Shown here: piece after piece, positions 35,621 to 45,268 of the stretch | Numbering within the stretch: the first letter of the stretch is position 1 | Layout: every line of letters begins with the position of its first letter | NCBI GenBank assembly: GCA_903862425.1 | Contig: CAIOYC010000032.1 | Coordinates: 1 to 64,000 of the forward strand | DNA: 64,000 nt | Direction: 5' to 3' | Origin: an uncultured Caulobacterales bacterium | GTDB lineage: Bacteria > Pseudomonadota > Alphaproteobacteria > Caulobacterales > Caulobacteraceae | Position numbers and translations under genes: made by a program | Notes under the pieces: model-generated | Databases searched by the model: none | The model's input: only the letters and a program-made list of their open reading frames with translations | Told to the model about the DNA's origin: nothing

Positions 35621-36781
35621 ATGAGCACCGACGCATCCCACCATCGCCCCTGGCGCCGGATCGACCGGCGAGTGTCGCGCAAGATTCGCGTCGGCTCCGT
35701 CGAGGTCGGCGGCGACGCTCCGATCACCGTGCAGTCGATGACCAACACGCTGACCGCCGACGCAGCCGCGACCATCGACCAGATCCGGCGGCTGGAAGAG
35801 GCGGGGGCCGACATCGTGCGCGTCTCCTGCCCCGACGAAGAGTCCACCGCAGCGTTCAAGACCATCGCCCGCGAGTCGAAGGTGCCGCTCGTGGCGGACA
35901 TCCACTTCCATTACAAGCGGGGCATCGAGGCGGCGCAGGCCGGCGCCGCCTGCCTGCGCATCAATCCCGGCAACATCGGCTCGCCCGCCCGGGTCAAGGA
36001 AGTCGTGCAGGCCGCCCGTGACCATGGCTGCTCCATGCGTATCGGCGTGAATGCTGGCTCGCTCGAGCGCGATCTGCTGGAAAAGTACGGCGAGCCCTGC
36101 CCGGACGCCATGGTGGAGAGCGCCCTGTTCCACGCCCGCATCCTGCAGGACCTGGACTTCCACGAGTTCAAGATCAGCGTGAAGGCGTCCGACACCTTCA
36201 TGACCGTGGCCGCCTATAACCAGCTCGCCGACCAGATCGACTGCCCGCTGCACCTCGGCATCACCGAGGCGGGCGCCCTGCGCACCGGCACGGTCAAGTC
36301 CTCCATCGGCATCGGCAATCTGCTGTGGGCTGGGATCGGCGACACCATCCGTGTCTCGCTGGCGGCGGAGCCTGAGGAAGAGATCAAGGTCGGCTTCGAC
36401 ATCCTGAAGTCCCTCGGCCTGCGCCACCGCGGCGTGAACATCATCGCCTGTCCCTCCTGCGCGCGTCAGGGCTATGACGTGATCCGCACGGTGGAGAAGC
36501 TGGAGGCGCGGCTGGCCCACATCTCCACGCCGCTGTCGCTATCCATCATCGGTTGCGTCGTGAACGGTCCGGGCGAGGCGCTGATGACCGATGTGGGCTT
36601 CACCGGCGGCGGTTCGGGCAAGGGCACCGGCATGGTCTATATGGCCGGCAAGGCCGACCACAAGCTCGGCGACCGCGACATGGTCGAGCACATCGTCGAG
36701 CTGGTCGAGGCCAAGGCCAAGGAAATCCAGGCCGCCGAAGACGCCAAGACCCCCGCCCCGGTGACGGTGGCGGCCGAGTGA
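35621..36781 (+). CDS. ispG: 4-hydroxy-3-methylbut-2-en-1-yl diphosphate synthase
   Basis: Penultimate MEP enzyme, TIM barrel plus [4Fe-4S] domain, 386 aa. N-terminal [20 protein letters not shown] and [10 protein letters not shown]; cluster cysteines in [12 protein letters not shown] and [15 protein letters not shown] 35621 preferred over an upstream in-frame ATT-rich extension. Divergent from ispH across about 165 bp; its TGA overlaps the GTG of ispA (GTGA). Confidence 0.95.
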   Translation: MSTDASHHRPWRRIDRRVSRKIRVGSVEVGGDAPITVQSMTNTLTADAAATIDQIRRLEEAGADIVRVSCPDEESTAAFKTIARESKVPLVADIHFHYKRGIEAAQAGAACLRINPGNIGSPARVKEVVQAARDHGCSMRIGVNAGSLERDLLEKYGEPCPDAMVESALFHARILQDLDFHEFKISVKASDTFMTVAAYNQLADQIDCPLHLGITEAGALRTGTVKSSIGIGNLLWAGIGDTIRVSLAAEPEEEIKVGFDILKSLGLRHRGVNIIACPSCARQGYDVIRTVEKLEARLAHISTPLSLSIIGCVVNGPGEALMTDVGFTGGGSGKGTGMVYMAGKADHKLGDRDMVEHIVELVEAKAKEIQAAEDAKTPAPVTVAAE

Positions 36782-37692
36782 GTTCTGATACGCTGACGAA
36801 GCCGACGCCGGACGTTTCGGCGGCGCTGACCCGTGATGCCAATGCCGTCGAGGCGGTGCTCGAGCGCCTCCTGCCCCAGCCGACCGGCCATCACGCCCGC
36901 GTGCTGGAGGCCATGCGCTACGCCACCTTCGCCGGCGGCAAGCGGCTGCGGCCCTATCTGGTGCTGGCCGGCGCGCGCCTGTTCGATGTGCCCGAAGCGC
37001 GGGCCCTGCGGGCGGCCTCGGCGATCGAGGTGCTGCACACCTATTCGTTGGTCCATGACGACCTGCCCTGCATGGACGATGACGACCTGCGTCGCGGCCG
37101 TCCCACCACGCACCGCAAGTTCGACGAGGCGACCGCAGTGCTGGCGGGCGACGGCCTGCTGACCATCGCCTTCGAGATCCTGGCCGACGAGCAGACCCAT
37201 CCCTCGGGCGAGGTACGTGCGCGGCTGGTCTCGCGGCTGGCCAAGGCGGCGGGCGGCGAGGGCATGATCGGCGGCCAGATGATGGATATCGAGGCCCCGA
37301 GCCACAGCTTCGGCCCGGACGAGATCATTCTGCTTCAGCGCATGAAGACCGGCGCCCTGTTCGAGTTCGCCGCCGAGGCCGGACCGATCCTGGCCGAGGT
37401 GGGCGAGGCGGATCAGGCGCGGCTGCGCAGCTTCGCCCGCGACATGGGCCTGGCCTTTCAGATCGCCGACGACCTCATCGACGTCACTGGGGACGAGGCC
37501 GCTGCGGGCAAGGCGGTGGGCAAGGACGCGGCGGCCGGCAAGGCGACCCTGGTGTCCCTGTGGGGCATCGACGGCGCCCGAGACAAGGCCCAGCAACTAG
37601 CGGCGAGCGCTGCCGAGACGCTGGAGACTTATGGGACGAAGGCGGACGAATTGAAGGCGCTGCCCTATTTCCTCCTGGACCGTGCGACATAG
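36778..37692 (+). CDS. ispA: Farnesyl diphosphate synthase (polyprenyl synthetase)
   Basis: Makes C15-PP, the direct input for HpnD. 304 aa from GTG 36778, in a GTGA overlap with ispG. The first Asp-rich motif begins at D94-D95 ([16 protein letters not shown]), the bacterial type with a four-residue insert. The second is [25 protein letters not shown] binds diphosphate. Position between ispG and hpnM ties it to the hopanoid pathway. Confidence 0.95.
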   Translation: MSSDTLTKPTPDVSAALTRDANAVEAVLERLLPQPTGHHARVLEAMRYATFAGGKRLRPYLVLAGARLFDVPEARALRAASAIEVLHTYSLVHDDLPCMDDDDLRRGRPTTHRKFDEATAVLAGDGLLTIAFEILADEQTHPSGEVRARLVSRLAKAAGGEGMIGGQMMDIEAPSHSFGPDEIILLQRMKTGALFEFAAEAGPILAEVGEADQARLRSFARDMGLAFQIADDLIDVTGDEAAAGKAVGKDAAAGKATLVSLWGIDGARDKAQQLAASAAETLETYGTKADELKALPYFLLDRAT

Positions 37693-37767
37693 ATAAGGGG
37701 TGTGGATTGAACGCCGCTCATGGGTGCGCGTTTGGACCTGACCCTTTGAAGCCGTACGAGTTCTGCC

Positions 37768-38382
37768 GTGAACAAACGTCTTGCGATGCTCGCCTGCGCC
37801 GCCCTCGCCGCCGCGCCCCTTGCCGCCGTTCCCGTCGCCGCCTTGGCGGAGGCCGACCCGGCCATCTCGACCATAGACGCCCTGGACGGGGCGTTGCTGG
37901 ACTCGATGAAGTCCGGCAGGAGCACGGCTGAGCAACGCTATACCCGCCTTGTCCCGGCGGTAGACCGCGCCTTCGACATCCCGCAGATGACCCGCTTCGC
38001 CGTCGGCTTGGCCTGGTCGGGCTATACTCCGGCGGAGCAGGCCTCCCTGAGCAAGGCTTTCGCCAAGCTCACGGCGGCTAATCTGGCGCATAATTTCAAC
38101 AGCTTCGACGGCGAGCAGTTCAAGGTCGATCCGGCCGTGCAGACCCGCGGGCCGGACAAGCTGGTCAAGTCGCAGATCATCCCCAAGTCCGGCTCGCCGA
38201 CGGTGCTGAACTACCGCATGCGTCAGTCGGGCGGGACGTGGAAGGTGATCGACGTCTATTTCGGCGCCATCAGCCAGCTCACCGCCCAGCGTTCTGACTT
38301 CGCCGCCAGCGCCGTGCCGGGCGGCGCGGCGGCGCTCGTTCAGAAGATCAACGCCAAGTCGGAAGACCTGTTGAAGCGATAG
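37768..38382 (+). CDS. hpnM: HpnM, MlaC/Ttg2D-like periplasmic lipid-binding protein
   Basis: 204 aa with a signal peptide (MLACAALAAAPLAAVPVAALA), so periplasmic. The MlaC/Tol-tolerance fold is indicated by SGRSTAEQRYTRLVPAVDRAFDIP, VKSQIIPKSG and WKVIDVYFGAISQLTAQRSDF. MlaC proteins ferry lipids between membranes; HpnM likely does so for hopanoids. GTG start. It closes the ispG-ispA-hpnM operon and complements the MlaA homologue at the head of the hpn operon. Confidence 0.88.
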   Translation: MNKRLAMLACAALAAAPLAAVPVAALAEADPAISTIDALDGALLDSMKSGRSTAEQRYTRLVPAVDRAFDIPQMTRFAVGLAWSGYTPAEQASLSKAFAKLTAANLAHNFNSFDGEQFKVDPAVQTRGPDKLVKSQIIPKSGSPTVLNYRMRQSGGTWKVIDVYFGAISQLTAQRSDFAASAVPGGAAALVQKINAKSEDLLKR

Positions 38383-38386
38383 GGCT

Positions 38387-39145
38387 TCAGCCCAGAGTGA
38401 AGTCTACCACCAGCGGCAGGTGGTCGCTGGCGACCCGCGCCAGGGCGGTGTCCGGGGCATGCACGCCGTCGATCTGCACGCCGTCGCTGACGAAGGCGTG
38501 GTCGATACGGATCATCGGCAGGCGGGAGGGAAAGGTGGGGCAACCCGGCTTGCCCGGCGCCAGCTTGCGCGCATCCTTCAACAGTCCGGCGAGGCGCTTG
38601 TAGCAGGCGTAGCGCGGGGTCGCGTTGAAGTCGCCGATCAGGATCAACGGCCCCTTGGCGGCCTTGGATCCGAGCCAGTCGGGTCCCGCCAAGGCTTCGG
38701 TCTGCACCTTCTGCTCGGGAGGGACGAGGCCGAGATGGGTATTGATGACCTGCAGCTTCTTTGGCTTGCCGCTGGGGCAGGGGACCTCGATCTGCACCCA
38801 CACCGCGCCGCGATCTTCCAGACCGCGCCCGCGCACCTTGACGCGTGGGAGGTTGGGCAGGGCGCCGGCCTTGACCAGGGTCATGGGCAGGGCGGTAAGC
38901 AGGGCGTCGCCATAACGCTCGTCCGCCACGCCGAGCGCGGCGTTGAAATGGAAGTGCATACCGAGGCGCTCGGCGATGGCGTGGGCCTGGTCCACCCGGC
39001 CGGTGCGCGGGCGGCGCACGTCCACCTCCTGCAGGGCCACGATGTCGGGCTTGGACTGGGCGATGACCGCGGCGATCCGCGCCACATCGAGCTTGCCGTC
39101 CGTGCCGCGACAAGAGTGGACATTATAGGTCATGATCCGCGCCAT
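38387..39145 (-). CDS. Endonuclease/exonuclease/phosphatase-family protein
   Basis: 252-aa EEP-fold protein without a signal peptide. Visible active-site blocks: MTYNVHSCRGTDG, ALQEVDVRRPRTGRVDQA, INTHLGLVPPEQ, LIGDFNAT and RIDHAFVS, with the catalytic His near SDHLPLVVDF. The divergent relatives cleave phosphodiesters of DNA, lipids or inositides, so substrate is unknown. Upstream aldose epimerase gene ends 10 bp away in the same direction. Confidence 0.85.
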   Translation of the reverse strand: MARIMTYNVHSCRGTDGKLDVARIAAVIAQSKPDIVALQEVDVRRPRTGRVDQAHAIAERLGMHFHFNAALGVADERYGDALLTALPMTLVKAGALPNLPRVKVRGRGLEDRGAVWVQIEVPCPSGKPKKLQVINTHLGLVPPEQKVQTEALAGPDWLGSKAAKGPLILIGDFNATPRYACYKRLAGLLKDARKLAPGKPGCPTFPSRLPMIRIDHAFVSDGVQIDGVHAPDTALARVASDHLPLVVDFTLG

Positions 39146-39155
39146 CGGACCGACC

Positions 39156-40088
39156 TTACGCCCGGAACAGGCGGTATAGCACCCGTCGGCTGTAGGTTTC
39201 GCCGGGCCGCACGATCGTGGTGGGGAAGGCCGGGTGGTTCACCGCGTCGGGGAAGTCCTGCGGCTCGATGGCCAGAGCCTGGTTAGGGATCCAGGGGGCA
39301 GGCATCTTGCGACCGTCATAGAGCTGAACGCCGGGCTGGTCGGTGGAGATTTCCAACACTACGTTCGTCGATGGGGAACGCAGGCGCACCGCCGGTTGGG
39401 CGCCGCCCTTCAGCACGAAGTTGTGGTCCAGCCCGCCGACCACGGCGAGCTGCGGGTGTGCGACTTCGATCACGTCGCCCAGGCGGCGCGGCCGGTTCAG
39501 GTCGAAAGGCGTGTCTGCTACCAGTAGCAGTTCGCCCGTAGGCAACAGGTCGGCGCCGACGGCGGTGATGGCGGACGCGGCGACCATGATCTCGTGGTCC
39601 AGCACGTCGATGCCGCCGCCGAGGTTGAAATACAGGTGGTGGGTCAGGTTGATCGGCGTCGGCCGCGTCGTCGTGGCCGTATAGTGAATCTCCACCGCGT
39701 CGTCAGCGGTGAAGGCGATGTCGGCCGCCGCCTGCACCTCGCCGGGAAACCCCATATCGCCGTCGGGAGACAGGTAGGTCAGCCGCACTCCCGCCGGGGT
39801 CTCCTCGAGCCGCCAGTCGCGATGACCCCACCCCACCTTTCCACCGTGCAGGGTGGCGGCGCCCTCGTTGGTGGAAACCTGAAAAACTTCGCCGTCGATG
39901 ACAAAGCGGCCGCCGCCGATGCGGTTGGCGACGCGGCCGACCAGCCGGTTCAGCGACTGGCCGTCGGCCTCAGCCGCGCTCATGCCCTGCGGCTGGAGAA
40001 GGCACTCGATGCCATCGGCCCTGAAAGAGGTGATCGCACCGCCGTGCGGATCGATCTCCAGAGTCAGGTCCGCGCGACGCAGCTTCAC
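39156..40088 (-). CDS. galM: Aldose 1-epimerase
   Basis: 310-aa mutarotase-like beta-sandwich protein interconverting alpha and beta hexose anomers. The segment LVGRVANRIGGGRFVIDGE and the catalytic histidines in NLTHHLYFNLGGG are typical; the general base Glu lies near the C-terminus (LAIEPQDFPDAVNH). Coexpressed with the EEP-fold gene. No other sugar genes adjoin it. Confidence 0.88.
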   Translation of the reverse strand: MKLRRADLTLEIDPHGGAITSFRADGIECLLQPQGMSAAEADGQSLNRLVGRVANRIGGGRFVIDGEVFQVSTNEGAATLHGGKVGWGHRDWRLEETPAGVRLTYLSPDGDMGFPGEVQAAADIAFTADDAVEIHYTATTTRPTPINLTHHLYFNLGGGIDVLDHEIMVAASAITAVGADLLPTGELLLVADTPFDLNRPRRLGDVIEVAHPQLAVVGGLDHNFVLKGGAQPAVRLRSPSTNVVLEISTDQPGVQLYDGRKMPAPWIPNQALAIEPQDFPDAVNHPAFPTTIVRPGETYSRRVLYRLFRA

Positions 40089-40112
40089 CGGCGACCCACC
40101 TTGCGCATCAGC

Positions 40113-40541
40113 TCACTGCGTGGTGTTGGCGGCGCTTTCGCGGGCGTGGTCGGCGGCCTTGTGGGCGGCCACATCGGTCTTCTCGCCAGCCTTGTCGAGG
40201 GCGTGGCCAGCCTTGGATGCGGCGTCGCCGGTGGCGTCCGACAGGTTGGCGAGACCTTCCTTCGCCTGCACGCCGAGCTTCCTGGCGGCTGGCTCGGCAT
40301 CCTTGGCGGCGTGCTTGAGGGCATCGCCCGTCTCGATGGCGGCGGCCTTCAGGTCGGAACCCGCCGCCTTCATCTCGCTCTGGGCGGCGGCCTGGTTGGC
40401 GGTCTTGGCGGTGTTATCGCCGCAGCCGGCCAGGGTCGCCGCCATGGCCATGCCGGCGAGCAGGGCGATTGGACGCGCGTGATGACCGCGCCAGACCACG
40501 GCCTCGGCGCGGAATTTGGGCAGGCGGACGAGGCGGATCAT
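40113..40541 (-). CDS. Small Ala/Lys-rich lipoprotein
   Basis: A short protein (about 142 aa from ATG 40541) with a lipobox, MAMAATLAGCGDN, so probably lipid-anchored. After the Cys it is a helix-forming Ala/Lys/Asp/Glu-rich sequence with repeated AxxAxx patterns (AIETGDALKHAAKDAEPAAR, ATGDAASKAGHALDKAGEK), reminiscent of entericidin or LEA-like stress proteins. Function is unknown. A longer start at 40580 would put a charged stretch before the signal. Confidence 0.65.
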   Translation of the reverse strand: MIRLVRLPKFRAEAVVWRGHHARPIALLAGMAMAATLAGCGDNTAKTANQAAAQSEMKAAGSDLKAAAIETGDALKHAAKDAEPAARKLGVQAKEGLANLSDATGDAASKAGHALDKAGEKTDVAAHKAADHARESAANTTQ

Positions 40542-40614
40542 GGCTGTGCTCTGGCTGTGGTTCGTATGCACAATCCGCATGCGCCGCGCAGGTTCCGGCT
40601 CAGCTTGTCGAGCG

Positions 40615-41775
40615 TTACGGCTCGGGGGTGAAGTCGCGCACCCTGGCCACGGTCGAGGCGTCCAGCTTCTGGATCAGACCCACCACCAGGTCGACCATGC
40701 GGTCGAAATCGGCCCGGTCGATCACGCCGTTATGGGCGTGGGTATAGCGCGCTGGAACCACCAGATTGATCGTCGGCGCGCCGCCGGTGGATTTCTGAAT
40801 TTCAGCCGAGTCGTCGCCATAGCCCTGAACGAGATCGAGCTGCAGCGGCAGGCCCTTGGCGACCGCCGTGGCCTTGGTCAGGGCGGTGAGGCGGCGGTTA
40901 GGCAGGGCGCTGGAGTCGTAGAGGAACAGGCCAGGACCCGCGCCGAGTCGCGCCTGGGTCTCTTCCGGATTGCGGCCGGGACTGTCGCCGGTAATGCCGC
41001 CCTCGATGGCGATGCCGATGTCCGGTTTGATCACGTCGGCGGCGGAATGGGCGCCGCGCAGGCCCACCTCTTCCTGCGTGGTGGCGGCGAAGAAGACCTG
41101 ATTGGGATGGCCCGAGGCCTTGAGCCGACGCATGGCCTCGATCAGTACCGCGCAGCCCACCCGGTCGTCCCAGGCCTTGCCGAGATAGCGCTGGGTGCCG
41201 TTCAGCACCTGAAAAGGACTGTCGGGAACTACCGGATCGCCCGGACCGATGCCCATGGCCGCCACCTCGTCCGCCGACCTGGCGCCCACATCGAGATAGA
41301 GGGTGTCGCGGCTGAACACCCGTTCGCGCTCGGCGGGCGGAACCACGTGGACGTCGCGGATGCCCGTGACGGCGCGCACGGGGCCCTTGGAGCCGATGAT
41401 GATCCAGCGCTGGTCGGGTAGGGCCTGGTCGAGCCAGCCGCCCAGCATCTGCATGGACAGGAAGCCATCCTTTGTGGTGCGCCGGATCACACCGCCGAGT
41501 TCGTCCATGTGCGCATCGAGCATGATGCGCGGGCCGCTCGCACCTTGGCGGGCGATCACCGAGCCCAGCCCGTCGTAGCTTAGCTGATCGGACAGGGGTT
41601 TCATCTCGCGCACCATGATGGCGCGCACCGCCTCTTCGTAGCCGGGCGGGCCAGGAGCGTCGGATAGTTCGTGCAGCAGGGCCTCGGTCCGATCGCCGGG
41701 CGCGGCCAGGACGGGCTGGGCGCCGAGGCCCGCCAGCATCGCCGCCACCGAAATCGCTATCGCCGTCCGCCGCAT
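40615..41775 (-). CDS. M42-family metallo-aminopeptidase with signal peptide
   Basis: 386 aa from ATG 41775. Dinuclear zinc ligands are recognisable: H and D in MLDAHMDELGGVI, D in KAWDDRVGCAV, the catalytic EE in TTQEEVGLRGA, E/D in IAIEGGITGD, and the late H in RYTHAHNGVID. An N-terminal hydrophobic leader (AIAISVAAMLAGLGAQPVLAAP) predicts periplasmic location, which is unusual because M42 enzymes are mostly cytoplasmic. Confidence 0.85.
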   Translation of the reverse strand: MRRTAIAISVAAMLAGLGAQPVLAAPGDRTEALLHELSDAPGPPGYEEAVRAIMVREMKPLSDQLSYDGLGSVIARQGASGPRIMLDAHMDELGGVIRRTTKDGFLSMQMLGGWLDQALPDQRWIIIGSKGPVRAVTGIRDVHVVPPAERERVFSRDTLYLDVGARSADEVAAMGIGPGDPVVPDSPFQVLNGTQRYLGKAWDDRVGCAVLIEAMRRLKASGHPNQVFFAATTQEEVGLRGAHSAADVIKPDIGIAIEGGITGDSPGRNPEETQARLGAGPGLFLYDSSALPNRRLTALTKATAVAKGLPLQLDLVQGYGDDSAEIQKSTGGAPTINLVVPARYTHAHNGVIDRADFDRMVDLVVGLIQKLDASTVARVRDFTPEP

Positions 41776-41839
41776 GCCCGCCTCCGTCGCAGCAACCATC
41801 TAGAGGCCCCGCGATGGCGAGGGCAAGCGTCGCGTCGCC

Positions 41840-42865
41840 TTACTTGGGGGCGTAGATCTGGTCGAACACGCCGCCGTTGGCGAAGTGGGTCTTCTGCACC
41901 CTCGCCCAGCCGCCGAACTGGCCGATATTGCTGAGCGGGATGCTGGGAAACTGCCGGGCATACTTCTTAAGCACTGCCGGATTGCGCGGGCGGTAGAACG
42001 ACTTGCCGATCAGGTCCTGCGCCGCATCGGTATAGAGGAACTTCAGATAGGCCTCCGCCACGGGGCGGGTGTGGCGCCTGTCCACCACCTTGTCGACCAC
42101 GGACACGGGCGGTTCGGCCAGGATCGAGCTCGACGGGACCACGATGTCCACCTTGCCCGGGCCGAGTTCCTGCTGGGCCAGCCAGGCCTCGTTCTCCCAG
42201 GCCAGCAACACGTCGCCAAGGCCGCGCTCGGTAAAGCTGGTGGTGGCCCCCCGCGAGCCGGAGTCCAGCACCGGCACGTGGCTGAACAGGGTCTTAAGAT
42301 AGGCCCGCGCCGAAGCTTCGTTGCCGCCGGGCTTGTGCAGGGCCCAGCCGTAGGCCGCGAGATAGTTCCAGCGCGCCCCGCCCGAGGTCTTCGGGTTGGC
42401 GGTGATGATCTGCACGTCGCCGCGCACCAGATCTCCCCAGTCCCTGATCTTCTTCGGATTACCCGCGCGTACCAGAAATACCACGGTGGAGGTGTAGGGG
42501 GTGGAGTTCTGCGGCAGCCGGCCCTGCCAGTTGGCGGGCAGCAGGTGCGCCTTTTCGGAGATGGCGTCGATGTCCGCCGCAAGCGCCAGGGTCACCACGT
42601 CGGCTTCGAGCCCGCCGATCACCGACAGGGCCTGCTTGCCCGAACCGCCGTGGCTCTGGTTGATGGTCACGGTCTGGCCGGTCTTCTTCTTCCAGTCGGC
42701 GGCGAAGAGCGGATCATAGGCCTTGTAGAGCTCGCGGGTCGGGTCGTAGCTGACGTTGAGCAGGCTCACTGGTCCCGGCGCGGCCATGGCCCGCCCGGCG
42801 ACGGCCGCCGCGCCCAGCGCCGCGCTGCTCAGAGTCAGCCCGCGCCGTGTGATCTCGATACTCAT
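41840..42865 (-). CDS. Sulfate/thiosulfate-type ABC transporter substrate-binding protein
   Basis: Periplasmic binding protein, 341 aa from ATG 42865, which has a good GGAG ribosome site. A signal with twin arginines ([20 protein letters not shown]) suggests Tat export. Family blocks: [50 protein letters not shown] and [20 protein letters not shown]. No permease or ATPase is adjacent, so it is an orphan or works with a distant system. It diverges from phoR. Confidence 0.88.
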   Translation of the reverse strand: MSIEITRRGLTLSSAALGAAAVAGRAMAAPGPVSLLNVSYDPTRELYKAYDPLFAADWKKKTGQTVTINQSHGGSGKQALSVIGGLEADVVTLALAADIDAISEKAHLLPANWQGRLPQNSTPYTSTVVFLVRAGNPKKIRDWGDLVRGDVQIITANPKTSGGARWNYLAAYGWALHKPGGNEASARAYLKTLFSHVPVLDSGSRGATTSFTERGLGDVLLAWENEAWLAQQELGPGKVDIVVPSSSILAEPPVSVVDKVVDRRHTRPVAEAYLKFLYTDAAQDLIGKSFYRPRNPAVLKKYARQFPSIPLSNIGQFGGWARVQKTHFANGGVFDQIYAPK

Positions 42866-43059
42866 CGGAAGCTCCATGCATAGCTTTCTGCGCGGCAACA
42901 TGCCCAAGACCACCCAGGGGCGGTAACGAAGATTGGTTCGCTCCGATCCAGAATTTCTAACAGGTGCGGCTTTTGGCTTGTGGCGTGGAGTCACGGACAG
43001 ACTGTGTTCAAAACGTCGTAGAAGCACCGCATAGCAAGGGAATCGATCGAGTTGCGCTG

Positions 43060-44388
43060 ATGCCTACCTATCGGTCGCCCGCCCCCGTCTTTACCGCGCC
43101 AGCGTCGGCGCCGGATCGCGGCTGGCTGCTGCGGCTGGTGGAAAATCTGGGCGGGGCGCTGGGCATGACTCGCCCTCGCCCGGCGGAGACCGCTTCGGAC
43201 ATCGCCCCTGCACCGCCGACCGCTTCGCCGCGAGAAGCGGCGCTGGAGCTGCTGCCAGACCCGGTGCTGCTGGTGGAGGCGGCCGATCCCAACGACCTGT
43301 CCGGCCGCCGCATCGCCTTCGCCAACGCCGCTGCGCGGGAACTCCTGCGCATTCCCGCTTCGGGCGCCCTGGTGGTGTCCGCCCTGCGCCAGCCGGAAAT
43401 GCTGGAGGCTATCGACGAAAGCCTGTTCGGCGGTATCGAAAGCGAGACCCTTTATGAGCCGCGCGGCGCCCAGGAGCAGATCTGGCGTGTACGCACCGTG
43501 CCCCTGCCCGGCGAAGGCGCGCCGACCCTCTACGGCGAGACAACGCGCATGGCGCTGGTCCATTTCCGCGACGAGACCGACGCGCGCCGGGCCGAACAGA
43601 TGCGGGTGGATTTCCTCGCCAACGCCAGCCACGAATTGCGCACGCCGCTGGCCTCCCTGTCCGGTTTCATCGAGACCCTGCGCGGCCACGCCAAGGACGA
43701 TCCGGAGGCGCGCGACCAGTTCCTGCGCATCATGACCGCCCAGGCCGAACGGATGGCGCGGCTGATCGACGACCTGATGTCCCTGTCGCGGATCGAACTG
43801 AACGAGCACATCAGGCCGTTGGGCTCGTGCGATCTGTCGTTGGCGGCGATGGATGTGGCTGACACCCTGCGCCCCCTCACAGCCGACAAGGGCGTGAAGC
43901 TGGACCTGCATCTGATGGACCGCGGCGAGGCGGTGGTGGCGGGCGACCGTGACCAGATCACCCAGGTGGTGCAGAATCTGATCGACAACGCCCTTAAATA
44001 TTCGCCGGCCGGCGGAGCGGTTCGGGTGGAGATCGTGCGCGGGCTGACCGGCGACGCCGCCTTCGCCCACGGCTCCAAGGCGCTCACCATGGCCAATGCC
44101 GGGGGCGGTCGCCTGTCGCTCTTGACCCCCGACCGGGCCGAGCCGGACGACTATGTCCTTCTGCGCGTCGCCGATCAGGGCCCGGGAATGCGGCGCGAAC
44201 ACCTTCCGCGTCTGGCGGAGCGTTTCTACCGCGTGGAAGGCCAGAAGAGCGGCCAGAAGCTCGGCACCGGCCTCGGCCTCGCTATCGTCAAGCACATCAT
44301 GAACCGGCACCGGGGCGGAATGCTGGTGGAGAGCGCCCCGACCCTCGGTTCAACCTTTGCCGTATACTTTCCTGCCGCCGCACGGTGA
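43060..44388 (+). CDS. phoR: PhoR-type histidine kinase lacking membrane anchors
   Basis: 442-aa kinase of the phosphate-starvation system. A PAS-like domain (about 65-180) precedes the H-box [21 protein letters not shown]-box [14 protein letters not shown], and G-boxes [11 protein letters not shown] and [13 protein letters not shown]. The N-terminal about 60 residues are Pro/Ala-rich with at most one weakly hydrophobic stretch, whereas E. coli PhoR has membrane helices. So it appears cytosolic or peripherally bound. It precedes phoU directly, with no pst genes. Confidence 0.85.
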   Translation: MPTYRSPAPVFTAPASAPDRGWLLRLVENLGGALGMTRPRPAETASDIAPAPPTASPREAALELLPDPVLLVEAADPNDLSGRRIAFANAAARELLRIPASGALVVSALRQPEMLEAIDESLFGGIESETLYEPRGAQEQIWRVRTVPLPGEGAPTLYGETTRMALVHFRDETDARRAEQMRVDFLANASHELRTPLASLSGFIETLRGHAKDDPEARDQFLRIMTAQAERMARLIDDLMSLSRIELNEHIRPLGSCDLSLAAMDVADTLRPLTADKGVKLDLHLMDRGEAVVAGDRDQITQVVQNLIDNALKYSPAGGAVRVEIVRGLTGDAAFAHGSKALTMANAGGGRLSLLTPDRAEPDDYVLLRVADQGPGMRREHLPRLAERFYRVEGQKSGQKLGTGLGLAIVKHIMNRHRGGMLVESAPTLGSTFAVYFPAAAR

Positions 44389-44413
44389 GCTTGGAATGCA
44401 CGCTGCAACAAAT

Positions 44414-44431
44414 TTGTCATCGATACGTCAT
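44414..44431 (+). promoter_or_regulatory. Candidate Pho box upstream of phoU
   Basis: TTGTCAT (44414-44420) and ACGTCAT (44425-44431) are direct repeats with an 11-bp period and a 4-bp spacer, the geometry of PhoB boxes (CTGTCAT-N4-CTGTCAT). Matches are 6/7 and 5/7. It lies 100 bp before phoU, consistent with autoregulation of phoU-phoB by PhoB. Confidence 0.5.
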
Positions 44432-44530
44432 CCTGCGACAGCAATCCCCATGCATTGAGCGACCCGCCGTATGGGTCGATCCCGTGAACCGGTGGATTCG
44501 GGCGAGTCGGCAGATATCGGGCAGGTGGTC

Positions 44531-45268
44531 ATGAACACGACGAACGAGCACACGCTGAAATTCTTCGGCGAAGAGCTGCAACAGCTCAAGGCCGAGGTGG
44601 CCCGCATGGGCGGCCTGGTCGAGGCGCAGGTGGCCGATTGCGTGCGCGCCGTCGCCAACCGCGACGTGGGCATCGCGCAGGCGGTGGTCGAGCGCGACCA
44701 GAAGCTCGATCAGATGCAGGTGGAGATCGAGCGCAAGGCCATCCGCATGATCGCCCTGCGCCAGCCTGTCGCCCAGGACCTGCGCCGTACCGTCGCCGCC
44801 ATGAAGCTGGCCTGGAACCTGGAGCGCACCGGCGACCAGGCCAAGAGCATCGCCAAGCGCGCCCTGGTCATCGCCGAGGCCGAGCCGATCACGCCCCTTA
44901 CCCGCTCGGTGGAGCGCATGGGCAAGCTGGTCATCGCCCGACTGAAGGAAGTGCTCGACGCCTACACCAATCTGGACGTCGATCAGGCCATGAACGTCTG
45001 GCGCAACGACCAGGAGGTCGACGAGCACTACAATTCGCTGTTCCGCGAACTGCTCACCTACATGATGGCCGATCCGCGCATGATCGGCGCCTGCGCCCAG
45101 CTGCTGTTCGTGGCCAAGAACCTGGAGCGGATCGGCGACCATGCCACCAACGTGGCCGAGATGGTCTATTATGAAGTGACAGGCGAGGAGATCGTCGGCG
45201 ATCGTCCGCGCTGGACCGGCTCCGCTGACGGGAACCTGGGCGGGACATTGGAGAGCCTTTCGGAATGA
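44531..45268 (+). CDS. phoU: PhoU phosphate signalling regulator
   Basis: 245 aa, two three-helix bundles with repeated metal-binding ExxxD-type segments (LAWNLERTGDQAKSIAKRA and FVAKNLERIGDHATNVAEM). PhoU links the Pst transporter with PhoR to shut off the Pho regulon. ATG 44531 is chosen because the earlier in-frame sequence is not PhoU-like. It is coupled to phoB by ATGA. Confidence 0.94.
   Translation: MNTTNEHTLKFFGEELQQLKAEVARMGGLVEAQVADCVRAVANRDVGIAQAVVERDQKLDQMQVEIERKAIRMIALRQPVAQDLRRTVAAMKLAWNLERTGDQAKSIAKRALVIAEAEPITPLTRSVERMGKLVIARLKEVLDAYTNLDVDQAMNVWRNDQEVDEHYNSLFRELLTYMMADPRMIGACAQLLFVAKNLERIGDHATNVAEMVYYEVTGEEIVGDRPRWTGSADGNLGGTLESLSE

Noticed and set aside
42991-44310. Long minus-strand frame opposite phoR
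   Set aside because: PhoR motifs are clear on the plus strand; the antisense frame is His/Gln-rich and lacks a plausible start or family features.
44414-44431. Pho-box-like repeats sought before pepM and the phosphonate operons
   Set aside because: Only the site before phoU has two CTGTCAT-like repeats with 11-bp period; the 58-bp pepM divergent region shows none.
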